Assembly (NCBI RefSeq): GCF_027943725.1
Contig: NZ_AP025696.1
Location: forward strand, 845,501-909,500
Source: Nitrosophilus kaiyonis
Lineage (GTDB): Bacteria; Campylobacterota; Campylobacteria; Campylobacterales; Nitratiruptoraceae
DNA: 64,000 nucleotides
Reading direction: 5' to 3'
Below are positions 28,754-35,990 of this stretch, in pieces. The position numbers were made by a program, and so were the translations under genes. Within the stretch, counting starts at the first letter, position 1. Each line of letters opens with the position of its first letter. The notes beneath the pieces are model-generated. The model was given only the letters and a program-made list of their open reading frames with translations, searched no databases and was not told the origin of the DNA.

Positions 28754-28783
28754 ATTTTACACAAAACTATTATTTTGTGTCAG
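28754..28783 (-). promoter_or_regulatory. Promoter with palindromic operator in the spacer
   Basis: On the minus strand, -35 CTGACA (28778-28783) and -10 TAAAAT (28754-28759) are 18 bp apart. The spacer is a palindrome, ACACAAAA (28759-28766) and TTTTGTGT (28773-28780). This geometry suggests autoregulation by one of the two DNA-binding proteins encoded downstream. Confidence 0.5.
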
Positions 28784-28814
28784 AATGATTTAACTTATTT
28801 TATCCTAATCACAC

Positions 28815-29018
28815 TTATTTTTTACTCTCCCTTTCTATCAGTTTCTCCAAATAGTGCTGCATCTTTTTGAGATCCTCGACTCCATTTTTGTCTTTGTATC
28901 TGAGTAGATACTTGAGGATGTTGCCCTCATAGAAGTCGAGGTTGTATTCATCTACTATGTCCCACACCTGGATTTTGTGTTTGATGTAGTGATTGCCTCC
29001 GATCTGTTTTTGTTTCAT
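28815..29018 (-). CDS. DUF3310 family phage protein
   Basis: 67-aa protein matching DUF3310 over its full length: an N-terminal GGNHYIKHKIQVWDIVDEYN and the helix FYEGNILKYLLRYKDKNG followed by EDLKKMQHYLEKLI. The family is common in early or metabolic modules of tailed phages, next to SSB or replication genes, but its biochemical role is not established. It is 12 bp downstream of SSB here. Confidence 0.88.
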   Translation of the reverse strand: MKQKQIGGNHYIKHKIQVWDIVDEYNLDFYEGNILKYLLRYKDKNGVEDLKKMQHYLEKLIERESKK

Positions 29019-29029
29019 TGGCTGCCTTA

Positions 29030-29458
29030 TCAGAACGGAATTGAATCATCATCTATATCCATCTCTGGAATATTTTGTTTTGGCTGTTGAGCAGGTTGCG
29101 TTGGCTGAGTTGTCTGCTTTTGCGCTTCCTGTTTGTTTCCCAACATCTGCATTGTTTCAACATGTACAGAGTGTTTACTTCGTTTTTGTCCGCTGTTATC
29201 TACCCAATGCTCCTGCACCAATCTTCCTTCAATCAATACTTGCTTACCTTTACCAAGGTATTGATTGGCAATTTCGGCAGATCTTCCAAAAAAAGTGAGG
29301 TCCACAAAGCAAACTTCCTCTTTTTGCTCGCCTGCTTGAGTCTTGTACTTTCGATTGGTAGCGATAGCTGTTTTTGCTATCGCAGTGCCTGTTGGTGTGT
29401 AGCGCAGTTCTATGTCTCTTGTGATATTGCCCAGAAGTATTATTTTATTGAAACTCAT
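29030..29458 (-). CDS. ssb: Single-stranded DNA-binding protein
   Basis: 142-aa SSB. OB-fold signature MSFNKIILLGNITRDIELRY and FVDLTFFGRSAEIANQYLGK, then a Gln/Pro-rich disordered linker and the acidic C-terminal tip ending DDDSIPF that recruits partner proteins. It overlaps the Bet gene by 4 bp, so the exo-bet-ssb set is one translation unit for annealing-type recombination. Confidence 0.95.
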   Translation of the reverse strand: MSFNKIILLGNITRDIELRYTPTGTAIAKTAIATNRKYKTQAGEQKEEVCFVDLTFFGRSAEIANQYLGKGKQVLIEGRLVQEHWVDNSGQKRSKHSVHVETMQMLGNKQEAQKQTTQPTQPAQQPKQNIPEMDIDDDSIPF

Positions 29459-30231
29459 GCTGTCTCCTCAGCTTCTAAGACACTGTCAAGAAAGTTTTCA
29501 ATAAGTCTATTTAAACTCTCTTTGTCATCTAAAAGTTTTTGTTTTACTTTGTCATCTGTCAAATCAAAACCTGCTTCTTTTGCATATTCGCTAAATTGCT
29601 TCAATGCCTGTTTTGGTATAGAGTTGTTTAGAAGATAATTAGCGAACTCTTTTTTAATATCTTGTTTTTCTTCTATTTCAGCATCAATTGCCTCATCTTT
29701 CATCTTATCAACTTCAGCCTCTTCATAAAGACCGTGCATATCTACTTCACCTTCAAAACAGAGCCTAAAAGCCTGCGCAATAGCTACTTTTCTAATCATA
29801 AAACCAGGCATAGTTGCCCAGTTTCCCATAAGAGATCCGTCTTTTTTCTTTCTTGCAAATTCCTCAAAATCAACTTCCCATACAAATGGATGTTCCCAGT
29901 CTTTGCGCCAGATAGTTACTTTTGCACCTATTATATTTTGCCCATCTTTTAATATCTCAGCTTTCCATCCTGTTAACTTTCCAGTTTGATTTGCTTTCTT
30001 GATAAAAGTTTGATATCCAGTAATGATTGTATATTGTGTTTCTTTTTGCCTGGTATTAGGGTTGTATGTTTCAAAAGGCAAAAGATAAATCTCATTTTTA
30101 AAAGGATTTAATCCATGTAAACCTGCTAATTCAAGAAAAGTTGCTTTTACTTTTGATGGCAGATTAGCCATACCGCTAAGCTTTAGATATTCATTAAGTT
30201 TGTCTTGTGTTATTGTTGTTACTGCTCCCAT
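29455..30231 (-). CDS. bet: Bet/RecT-type single-strand annealing recombinase
   Basis: 258-aa annealing protein of the lambda Bet family. Typical segments are LKATFLELAGLHGLNPFKNE-like helices near residue 35, YTIITGYQTFIKKANQTG, and the C-terminal WATMPGFMIRKVAIAQAFRL. It partners the exonuclease encoded 1 bp upstream. The last ~60 residues are acidic and helical. In the phage cycle it would anneal resected ends for replication, circularisation or recombination. Confidence 0.92.
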   Translation of the reverse strand: MGAVTTITQDKLNEYLKLSGMANLPSKVKATFLELAGLHGLNPFKNEIYLLPFETYNPNTRQKETQYTIITGYQTFIKKANQTGKLTGWKAEILKDGQNIIGAKVTIWRKDWEHPFVWEVDFEEFARKKKDGSLMGNWATMPGFMIRKVAIAQAFRLCFEGEVDMHGLYEEAEVDKMKDEAIDAEIEEKQDIKKEFANYLLNNSIPKQALKQFSEYAKEAGFDLTDDKVKQKLLDDKESLNRLIENFLDSVLEAEETA

Positions 30232-30232
30232 T

Positions 30233-31108
30233 TTATGCTCCTATCTTTGGAAATCTAAGCGATTGTGATACGCTTGTTTTTGTAAAATTGCTGTAAAGTT
30301 CAGGATATTTAGCTTTAAATGTTTTGCTGTCAAAATAGCTTCTATTAGATTGTATAAAGCTGATACCTAGATCAACTATCTTTTTTGCATTTTCCTCGCT
30401 CATTATCTGTTTTATGCGCTCTTCCGCTTCTTTTTTTTGTGTATCAAGTTCTGCAATTTGTGAAGCCAAAGTTTGGCGCTTGTTAAAAAGTTCCGCAAGT
30501 TCATCTTTATGCTGCAGTTCTTGCAACTCTTTTTCATCCTCTGGCTTTTTATAAAGACTTTTTGTTTTGAATTTGCAGTATGGATCGCAAGTTTCAAACT
30601 CATCAAGTTCTATCTCATTTGGTTCTACTCCTTGCTTTGCAAGTTCAATCGCTTCTTTTGCCTTATGCTCAATTGCTTTATATATAATAGGAGTAAAACT
30701 AACATCAAAGGCTTTATGTTCGCCATTATCACGGTTTAGATATACAATATGAGCTTCTTTAATACCTAGCATATACATATAGATATGCACCTGTGTTATA
30801 TGTTCATCTAGTGGCTCTTTTATTTTTTGAAATTTCCAGCTGTTTACTGTTTTTAGCTCAAAGAGCTTGTTTTCTGCTTTGATAAATCCATCAATATGTC
30901 CAGTAAAATATTCGTTTTCTAAAGCTTTTTCACGATATACTATACGCCTACCGATTATTTTTTCATAGTATGGGATGAAGCCATTGTGGATTAACGTCCC
31001 CATCAAAGCACTTCCGCTTTGGCTTTCATCCTGTCCGTTCAAAAGATAATCAACTAAACATTTGGTGCATTTATGAGCTATTGAAGCTCTTATTTTTTCG
31101 TTTTTCAT
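30233..31108 (-). CDS. exo: PD-(D/E)XK exonuclease, partner of Bet
   Basis: 291-aa nuclease of the Cas4/YqaJ superfamily. The active site is visible as GHIDGFI, then KLFELKTVNSWKF (ELK) and QVHIYMYMLG. Cysteines near the start (CTKC) and near residue 200 (CDPYC) could bind an Fe-S cluster as in Cas4/AddB-type nucleases. The C-terminal ~90 residues are a coiled coil. The Met at 31108, after AAAGGTAGAGAG and overlapping the preceding stop, was chosen over 31126. It produces 3' tails for the annealing protein. Confidence 0.85.
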   Translation of the reverse strand: MKNEKIRASIAHKCTKCLVDYLLNGQDESQSGSALMGTLIHNGFIPYYEKIIGRRIVYREKALENEYFTGHIDGFIKAENKLFELKTVNSWKFQKIKEPLDEHITQVHIYMYMLGIKEAHIVYLNRDNGEHKAFDVSFTPIIYKAIEHKAKEAIELAKQGVEPNEIELDEFETCDPYCKFKTKSLYKKPEDEKELQELQHKDELAELFNKRQTLASQIAELDTQKKEAEERIKQIMSEENAKKIVDLGISFIQSNRSYFDSKTFKAKYPELYSNFTKTSVSQSLRFPKIGA

Positions 31109-31254
31109 CTCTCTACCTTTCTCCATTTGTCATATCCAAATGGCTCATAAACATCTAAATCTTTACAATTGCTGTTTTCTCCAGCTGCTGAAACCAATAA
31201 ATATAGAAACAGCATTGCTCCTGCTAACGGAGTTAAAATCTCTATCCATTCCAT
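31105..31254 (-). CDS. 49-aa single-pass membrane protein
   Basis: Small gene between the 87-aa protein and the exonuclease. ATG at 31254 follows AAAGGATG by 4 nt; the frame encodes 49 aa, starting MEWIEILTPLAGAMLFLYLL and ending in a polar tail with a Trp and several charged residues. One N-terminal membrane helix is predicted. The stop overlaps the exonuclease ATG (ATGA). The ribosome site and coupling support real translation; function unknown. Confidence 0.65.
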   Translation of the reverse strand: MEWIEILTPLAGAMLFLYLLVSAAGENSNCKDLDVYEPFGYDKWRKVER

Positions 31255-31257
31255 AAT

Positions 31258-31521
31258 TCATCCTTTATAAGCCAAATGTGCTCTAATTCTTTTAAATTCC
31301 TCTTCAAGCTGATATTTTCTTGCAAAGTTTAAAATCTCATCCTTGCCGTCAATATCAAGCTCATCAAGGAATATTTCAAGCATTTCCATTTTTGATAATC
31401 CATCCTGGATAACCTCGCCATTCTCTTCATAATGTTCATTCTCACGTATCACCTCTCTTATTTGCAGTCTAAAATCTCTTTTATAATCAACTGCAAAGCT
31501 GAAATCCGTAAGATCTAACAT
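31258..31521 (-). CDS. Hypothetical small phage protein
   Basis: 87-aa, acidic, helical protein of unknown function. The start at 31521 (MLDLTDFSFAVDYKRDF) is preferred because AGAGGTG lies 4 nt upstream; a frame from 31554 would add 11 unlikely residues. It contains DGLSKMEMLEIFLDELDIDG, a helix with an EF-like acidic loop. It overlaps the 37-aa frame upstream and lies 3 bp before the 49-aa membrane protein. Confidence 0.6.
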   Translation of the reverse strand: MLDLTDFSFAVDYKRDFRLQIREVIRENEHYEENGEVIQDGLSKMEMLEIFLDELDIDGKDEILNFARKYQLEEEFKRIRAHLAYKG

Positions 31522-31628
31522 GATGCACCTCTCAACAAGAAATTGAAATACCATGCAGCCTGTCCTACTGATAATTTATGTTTAGAGAGTATTTTTAACA
31601 ATGTTTTTTGTAGTTTTGTGGCTTTCAT
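31515..31628 (-). CDS. 37-aa basic short ORF at the head of the recombination operon
   Basis: Short frame beginning MKATKLQKTLLKILSKHKL and ending LLRGASC, preceded by a strong AAAGGAGAG ribosome site 4-5 nt before ATG 31628. The stop overlaps the start of the next gene, and the ribosome site of that gene lies within this frame, so it may serve as a translational leader. The peptide is basic and amphipathic, a shape also seen in phage N-like antiterminators; that link is speculative. Confidence 0.5.
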   Translation of the reverse strand: MKATKLQKTLLKILSKHKLSVGQAAWYFNFLLRGASC

Positions 31629-31649
31629 GGTTTCTCTCCTTTGATTTGA

Positions 31650-31655
31650 TATAAT
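31650..31655 (+). promoter_or_regulatory. -10 element (TATAAT) of the small membrane-gene pair
   Basis: TATAAT preceded by TTGATTTGA and followed 27 bp later by the ATG of the first small membrane gene, with AAAGG between. A perfect -10 with little -35 conservation is normal in Campylobacterota. It is divergent from the recombination operon. Confidence 0.45.
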
Positions 31656-31682
31656 TTTTTTAGCTCAATTTAAAGGCTTATC

Positions 31683-31910
31683 ATGACGTTAAAAGAATTA
31701 TTTGAGATTATTTCTGTTCCTGCAATAATTGCAACGCTTTTAGGAGCAATTGGATTTTTAAGTCGTAAACTTTTAACTTGCATCGCCACACTGAAATCAT
31801 TAAGATCAGCATTAATAATGCTGCCGAACCTAAGAAAAGATAAATTAGAAAAGACAATCCAAAAACTTTTACAAGAAAATCAAATATATATGGGAGAAGA
31901 AAAAGAATGA
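31683..31910 (+). CDS. Small single-pass membrane protein
   Basis: 75-aa protein with one N-terminal hydrophobic segment (VPAIIATLLGAIGFLSRKLL) and a basic, helical cytoplasmic tail. It starts at ATG 31683, 7 nt after AAAGG, and overlaps the following membrane gene by 4 bp. The pair lies on the strand opposite to the leftward early transcript. A holin-like, exclusion or toxin role is possible; none is shown. The opposite-strand frame in the same place lacks a ribosome site. Confidence 0.55.
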   Translation: MTLKELFEIISVPAIIATLLGAIGFLSRKLLTCIATLKSLRSALIMLPNLRKDKLEKTIQKLLQENQIYMGEEKE

Positions 31911-32149
31911 AAAAAAATACAAAATATCTCATCGGCGTTTTCCTGAATTTATTAATTGATTTGTTTGTAATATCTGTAATTGCCATAATTCTTACAGCCA
32001 TATATATATGGGTATTTAGTAATAAACATCTACTTCCTCTTTATATTCTCATTACAATGGTTGGGATAATTTATGGAAAATATTCTCAAAAATTCCGCAA
32101 ACATGATATTTTTGGAAAAACAATCCAAAAATGGATAGATAAAGATTAA
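31907..32149 (+). CDS. Small two-pass membrane protein
   Basis: 80-aa protein with two membrane helices (LIDLFVISVIAIILTAIYIW and LPLYILITMVGIIYGKY) and a basic C-terminal tail ending WIDKD. The ATG overlaps the previous stop. With its one-helix partner it looks like a coupled two-gene membrane module such as superinfection exclusion or holin/antiholin; the lysis-type holin of this phage is elsewhere (56083). Function unknown. Confidence 0.55.
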   Translation: MKKNTKYLIGVFLNLLIDLFVISVIAIILTAIYIWVFSNKHLLPLYILITMVGIIYGKYSQKFRKHDIFGKTIQKWIDKD

Positions 32150-32356
32150 ACCCTCAAGCGCCGACTCTAGGATGAAAGAAAGGAGTCATATATGGATTGG
32201 CAAGATTAATTTTAGAGTCGGCGATTCAAGATTTGTCCCGCTGTCGTGGCTCGGCTACCAGCGGTTATTTAACCCCTTCCTGGAATCTCTCCAGGTGCTT
32301 TCCTGCCAAAGGGGTTGAGTTGTCAAAGAGTTTAGAGCGTTTTTGTGTTGCTCTAA
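32150..32356. ncRNA. Structured RNA element at the start of the leftward early transcript
   Basis: Four strong inverted repeats, GC-rich against the AT-rich surroundings. They are CGCCGACTCTA/TAGAGTCGGCG (32159-32169, 32213-32223), a hairpin CCGCTG-tc-GTGGC-tcg-GCTAC-CAGCGG (32238-32264), AACCCCTT/AAGGGGTT (32271-32278, 32309-32316) enclosing CCTGGA/TCCAGG (32279-32284, 32290-32295), and TTAGAGC/GCTCTAA (32332-32338, 32350-32356). The predicted leftward promoter (-10 at 32361-32366) starts transcription directly into it. Transcription from the other strand, after the small membrane genes, cannot be excluded. No known RNA family recognised. Confidence 0.65.
32192..32209 (+). other. Five-codon mini-ORF inside the structured element
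   Basis: ATG GAT TGG CAA GAT TAA with GAAAGGAG 6-7 nt upstream. GACTC at 32163-32167 can pair either with GAGTC at 32183-32187, which contains part of the ribosome site, or with the distal arm at 32213-32223. That would be a leader-peptide style switch if the plus strand is transcribed. It could be chance. Confidence 0.3.
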
Positions 32357-32360
32357 TGAA

Positions 32361-32412
32361 ATGATACGATATGTATTATTAAATATTGCTTAAATATAAT
32401 ACAATTCGTATT
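32361..32412 (-). promoter_or_regulatory. Leftward early promoter with CI-type operators (OL-like)
   Basis: On the minus strand, -10 TATCAT (32361-32366) is preceded by a 22-bp sequence (32364-32385) identical to the inverted copy at 37532-37553 in front of the cro-like gene. Two sites of the form (A/G)ATAC-N5-GTATT lie at 32363-32377 and 32398-32412. Shared operators and -10 position make this the counterpart of lambda PL, directing transcription through the structured element towards exo-bet-ssb. TATAAT at 32395-32400 could also serve the rightward gene at 32456. Confidence 0.7.
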
Positions 32413-32455
32413 ATTATTTTTGATAGACTATAAAAAAAGTGATAAGGATAAGAAT

Positions 32456-33439
32456 ATGGAGAAAATAAAAAAAATATTATCTTTTTTGTGGTACTTTATA
32501 ATATTATTTTTATTTATGTTTCTAATTCTTGTATTTATTGTTGAATCGCTTCCAAAAGAACAAGCAAATAGCAGCTTTGCAAGTTTTATGATTTTTGGTA
32601 TAAGTCTGATTTTAATATATATTTCTTATAAAATAGCTCATGATAAAGTATATGGAAGTAGTATAACTGCAAGCAAAAAAGACTATAACACAAAAGTAAA
32701 TAAAGATGATATCAAAAATTTTGAATGTGTAAAAAATGCTATAAATATGATGGTGGATAAATGCAAAGAAACAAAGGAAGAAGAAATAATAAACAATATA
32801 AACAAATGTGTATCTAGTGCAAAACAACCAGATAAAGTTATAAAAAAAGCCTTATATGATTATATACAAGAATCACTTAATGATGGATTGCTTGATGAAA
32901 ATGAAGAGTGTATAATTGCTAGTATTTCTAAAAATTATAATATTGATTTAAAAGATAATTCGGATCTTTATAATGCAAAAATATTATACAGTATAATTGT
33001 CAAACACGAGATACCTAATATTGAATTAAGAGGTAATGTTCCTGTAATATTGGGAAATAATGAAGTTATATTATATTTAAAAGAAAATGTTTCATTGATA
33101 AAAGAAGTAACAAGAACAAAATATGTAGGTGGCACCGATGGATTTAGTATCAGAATTGCAAAAGGACTTTATTATAGAAAAGGAGCTTTTAAAGGAGAAC
33201 GTGTAAAAGTATCTTCAAAAGAAGTTGTTGACAATGGTATGTTTATAATAAGCTCTAAAAATCTTTTTTTTATAGGTGAAAGTGAAAAGAAAAAAATACC
33301 AATTAAGAGCATAATTACATCTGAGCCTTTTGAGAATGGGATCACTATTCAAAAAAATGGCAATGCTAAACCTTTAACTTTTTATGGGATAGATAGCTGG
33401 TTTGCACACAACTTAATTATAAATCTCCCAAAAATATAA
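32456..33439 (+). CDS. Two-pass membrane protein with TerB-like and GRAM/PH-like regions
   Basis: 327-aa protein. Two N-terminal helices (about residues 5-25 and 35-55) are followed by a helical region resembling TerB-like domains (KALYDYIQESLNDGLLDENE) and a C-terminal beta-rich domain (FIISSKNLFFIGESEKKKIP then SIITSEPFENGITIQKNG) similar to GRAM/PH-like domains of stress and phage accessory proteins. ATG 32456 after AAGGA was chosen over a frame from 32420. It heads the moron block. The role is unknown; a membrane sensor is plausible. Confidence 0.65.
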   Translation: MEKIKKILSFLWYFIILFLFMFLILVFIVESLPKEQANSSFASFMIFGISLILIYISYKIAHDKVYGSSITASKKDYNTKVNKDDIKNFECVKNAINMMVDKCKETKEEEIINNINKCVSSAKQPDKVIKKALYDYIQESLNDGLLDENEECIIASISKNYNIDLKDNSDLYNAKILYSIIVKHEIPNIELRGNVPVILGNNEVILYLKENVSLIKEVTRTKYVGGTDGFSIRIAKGLYYRKGAFKGERVKVSSKEVVDNGMFIISSKNLFFIGESEKKKIPIKSIITSEPFENGITIQKNGNAKPLTFYGIDSWFAHNLIINLPKI

Positions 33440-33813
33440 TGTATAAATATATTATTTTTTTTATATTTTGTTTATTGCTCCACGCCAAACATCTCCACAA
33501 AGAGAAAGTCTATCAAGAGATCTTCTGCAACAAAGTGCATGGAAAAATGGAATATCGCCTGTATGAAGGTTCTCGTGTAGATTGCTTGACAAATACATAT
33601 GCTTTTGAAGTTGATTTTGGGCGAAAAGCTTTTGAGAGTATAGGGCAGGCGCTATATTATGCAATGATGACGGGTAAAAAGCCTGGAATAGTTCTAATTC
33701 AGGAGACCAGGCGAGATAATAGATATATCGGTAAAATAAAGAGATTAGCTAAAAAGTATGGAATTGCTGTGTTTGTGATAAATAAGAAGTTTGAGGTGAG
33801 GAGGGTAAAGTAA
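33439..33813 (+). CDS. Exported PD-(D/E)XK-like small protein
   Basis: 124-aa protein with a signal peptide (KYIIFFIFCLLLHAKH). The mature part has GSRVDCLTNTYAFEVDFGRK followed by SIGQALYYAMMTGKKPGIVL, which has the D..ExD and Q..YY spacing of restriction-endonuclease-like folds, although Asp replaces the usual Lys. Similar small exported proteins occur in Campylobacterota genomes. It starts on the stop of the gene before. Whether it is a nuclease is untested. Confidence 0.6.
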   Translation: MYKYIIFFIFCLLLHAKHLHKEKVYQEIFCNKVHGKMEYRLYEGSRVDCLTNTYAFEVDFGRKAFESIGQALYYAMMTGKKPGIVLIQETRRDNRYIGKIKRLAKKYGIAVFVINKKFEVRRVK

Positions 33814-33853
33814 CAATAGGAATTGAATAAGTATTATTTCATAGAATATTGTT

Positions 33854-33859
33854 TATAAT
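33854..33859 (+). promoter_or_regulatory. -10 element directly before the sce7726-family gene
   Basis: TATAAT ends 6 bp before the ATG at 33866, so transcription would start at or next to the start codon. There is no ribosome site between. A leaderless mRNA is likely, as also predicted for the cro-like gene. Confidence 0.45.
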
Positions 33860-33865
33860 AATATT

Positions 33866-34534
33866 ATGGGGAAGATAAAGGAAAAAGAACTAAAAGAAGC
33901 TTTCATTGCTTGGATAGACAAAAAAATTCAAAATAAAAGCATTGCTACAGAAGTAGGAACTGTTTATAAAAATCGCATGAGAATCGTTGACGTATTAGTA
34001 ACAAATGGTCATACATATGCATTTGAGTTAAAAAGTGAAGCAGATAATTTGAAAAGATTAGAGGATCAAATATCACATTTTTCAAACTTTTATGATTATA
34101 TATATGTAGTTTATTGGAGAGATAAATTTACAATTGATTTTTTGAATGAAAAAATAGGCTTAATAGAAGCTTTTAAAAAGGGAAATAGAATCGAGTTCAA
34201 GATTATAAAAAAAGCTAGAATCAATAGAAATTTAGATTTATCCGAATTATTGTCAAGATTATGGTCGAAAGAATTAAGACTTTTTTTCAAACGAGCAGGC
34301 ATCGTATCTAATAATGAGAAAATATTACAGAAACTTGACAGAAAAGAAATAGAGAAAATTTTACTTAAAACATGCACCAAAACACAAATTGTTAAAACAT
34401 TTCGTTTTTTTATGAAACAACGATATTTAAGCTGCTATAAAAAATACATAGAAACTGGCGATATTTCAGTATTTACAAAATTCAAAATCGAATATGAGTA
34501 CACTGATAAGCTTAGTCCAAGTAATCTGCCATAG
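33866..34534 (+). CDS. sce7726-family protein (PD-(D/E)XK nuclease fold)
   Basis: 222-aa protein. The N-terminal ~120 residues hold a nuclease fold: RIVDVLVTNGHTYAFELKSE gives the D..ExK pair, followed by LKRLEDQISHFSNFYDYIYV with the conserved Gln helix. The C-terminal half is helical and basic. It resembles the sce7726 family, which is often found beside a Beta/sce7725-type protein; here that partner lies convergently, overlapping by 23 bp at the 3' end. Likely a phage-borne defence component; this is inference from family company. Confidence 0.75.
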   Translation: MGKIKEKELKEAFIAWIDKKIQNKSIATEVGTVYKNRMRIVDVLVTNGHTYAFELKSEADNLKRLEDQISHFSNFYDYIYVVYWRDKFTIDFLNEKIGLIEAFKKGNRIEFKIIKKARINRNLDLSELLSRLWSKELRLFFKRAGIVSNNEKILQKLDRKEIEKILLKTCTKTQIVKTFRFFMKQRYLSCYKKYIETGDISVFTKFKIEYEYTDKLSPSNLP

Positions 34535-35534
34535 TTGTTATATGGTGCGTTATCATTCTATGTTTCCATGTTCCACCTGCTTTATAATTTATATCTCCTC
34601 CATTAGCTAATGTATATATATCTTTACAAGTACTACAATGGTTCTGGTCAAAATCTGGATGTTTTATAATTAGCTTACAAAGATCTTTATATTGTTCCAT
34701 ATTTCCAACAGTTTGAGCTGTATATTTACATATATCTCCATGTTTTGTAGTCCATCTTAAAAAAGGAACATAAAATACAGGTCCTTCTCTCACTTCATCT
34801 TCAAATTGGTTGATTTTATCTACTACTGTGTAATCCCCATATTCTATTTGCTTAGAACTATATTTTTCTTTCAATAAATGAACTAAATCTAATAATTTGT
34901 TTTTAAACAAAGTACATTGGAGTTCATCGTTCTCCAAAAAAGAATCTGCGGTATGAATCTCTCCAGTTACTATAACCTTTTTAAATTTATCAATCTCAAA
35001 ATTATCAAAGAAATATTTCAATTCATTGACCGTGCTTTGGGAAAACTCTAATATTATGTAAATTTTTTTCAAAATACCATTCATAAATATATCTATGTTC
35101 TCTAGAATTTCAATATCATCCTTTTTGAATGTTTTATCAGTAAGGATTCTAATTCCAATTTCATCAAATTCATTTAACAGTCCGTTAAGAACAGTAATAT
35201 TATCTTTTATACTCTTTTTCATATTATCTGTGTAGTAAAAACTAAGTATTGGAATCATATTATTGTTATATTCTTTCTTGAAGTTTACAAAAAAATCTAT
35301 TCTGTTTCTTGGATCAATCAAATCATATTTATCTATAACTTTGTTATTCATATAATTTGGTATATCAATCATAATAGTATTTTCATGTTTTATTTTTTCA
35401 AAAATCTTTTTGGCTTCATCATACTTCATCCGATTTGCGCTTACAAGCTCTATAATTGGAATGAAATTATGAGACTTTACATTTTCAAGGGCAAGCATTT
35501 CATTAGTTTTATTTTTCAATATCGGGTAATACAT
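34512..35534 (-). CDS. Beta-family protein (P4 Beta / sce7725-like)
   Basis: 340-aa protein matching the Beta protein family known from satellite phage P4: N-terminal MYYPILKNKTNEMLALENV and IPIIELV, a TIM-barrel-like alternation of strands and helices, and a C-terminal part with FYVPFLRWTTKHGDICKYTA and HCSTCKDIYTLANGG. In P4 the gop-beta-cII locus acts in anti-phage defence. Here it is second in a two-gene minus-strand unit after a coiled-coil membrane protein and convergent with a sce7726-family nuclease. Confidence 0.8.
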   Translation of the reverse strand: MYYPILKNKTNEMLALENVKSHNFIPIIELVSANRMKYDEAKKIFEKIKHENTIMIDIPNYMNNKVIDKYDLIDPRNRIDFFVNFKKEYNNNMIPILSFYYTDNMKKSIKDNITVLNGLLNEFDEIGIRILTDKTFKKDDIEILENIDIFMNGILKKIYIILEFSQSTVNELKYFFDNFEIDKFKKVIVTGEIHTADSFLENDELQCTLFKNKLLDLVHLLKEKYSSKQIEYGDYTVVDKINQFEDEVREGPVFYVPFLRWTTKHGDICKYTAQTVGNMEQYKDLCKLIIKHPDFDQNHCSTCKDIYTLANGGDINYKAGGTWKHRMITHHITTMADYLD

Positions 35535-35543
35535 TGTAAATCC

Positions 35544-35909
35544 TTATTTGTAAATACTTATTATTAAAGATATAACACCAAACAAAAACCCACCAACCGC
35601 TCCACCCACTGCTGTCCATAATCGCCAATCTTTATATTTTTTTTCTTCAAGCTCTTTTTTAAAGTCGTTAATTTTTTTATCAATAATATAATCTACATTA
35701 CGATTGTCTCTTATTAAATTGCCCACATCAATTTTAAGATTTTCAAGCTCTTTTAGGATTGCTTTCATATCTCCGATATCATTCTTGATATCAGAAATTT
35801 TTTCTTCAAGATGATTGATTTTTATATCTATTTTTTCCAGTTGTTGTTCAATAAATATTTTGTGATTACTTACCTGTTCTTTTAGATTATAAAATTCGCT
35901 TTCATTCAT
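35544..35909 (-). CDS. Coiled-coil protein with C-terminal membrane anchor
   Basis: 121-aa protein: about 90 residues of heptad-patterned coiled coil (KINHLEEKISDIKNDIGDMK) and a single C-terminal helix (AVGGAVGGFLFGVISLIISI). Shape resembles phage XhlA-type and SPFH-accessory proteins. It lies 9 bp upstream of the Beta-family gene and is likely cotranscribed, so it may tether or sense for that system. Function unknown. Confidence 0.65.
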   Translation of the reverse strand: MNESEFYNLKEQVSNHKIFIEQQLEKIDIKINHLEEKISDIKNDIGDMKAILKELENLKIDVGNLIRDNRNVDYIIDKKINDFKKELEEKKYKDWRLWTAVGGAVGGFLFGVISLIISIYK

Positions 35910-35990
35910 CTTTAACCCTTGTTTTGGATTACATTTATATAATACACCTTACAACCTTCCCGTATATCTCAAAATGTCTTTGATCTTTTT

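Noticed and set aside
31708..32001. Minus-strand 97-aa membrane ORF opposite the small membrane genes
   Set aside because: No ribosome site before its start, while both plus-strand frames have one and are coupled by an ATGA overlap. Hydrophobicity on the opposite strand is a mirror effect.
32150..32356. Retron, riboswitch or tmRNA-like identity for the structured leader
   Set aside because: No reverse transcriptase nearby, no conserved riboswitch core recognised, and no tRNA-like domain. Left as a new or unidentified RNA.
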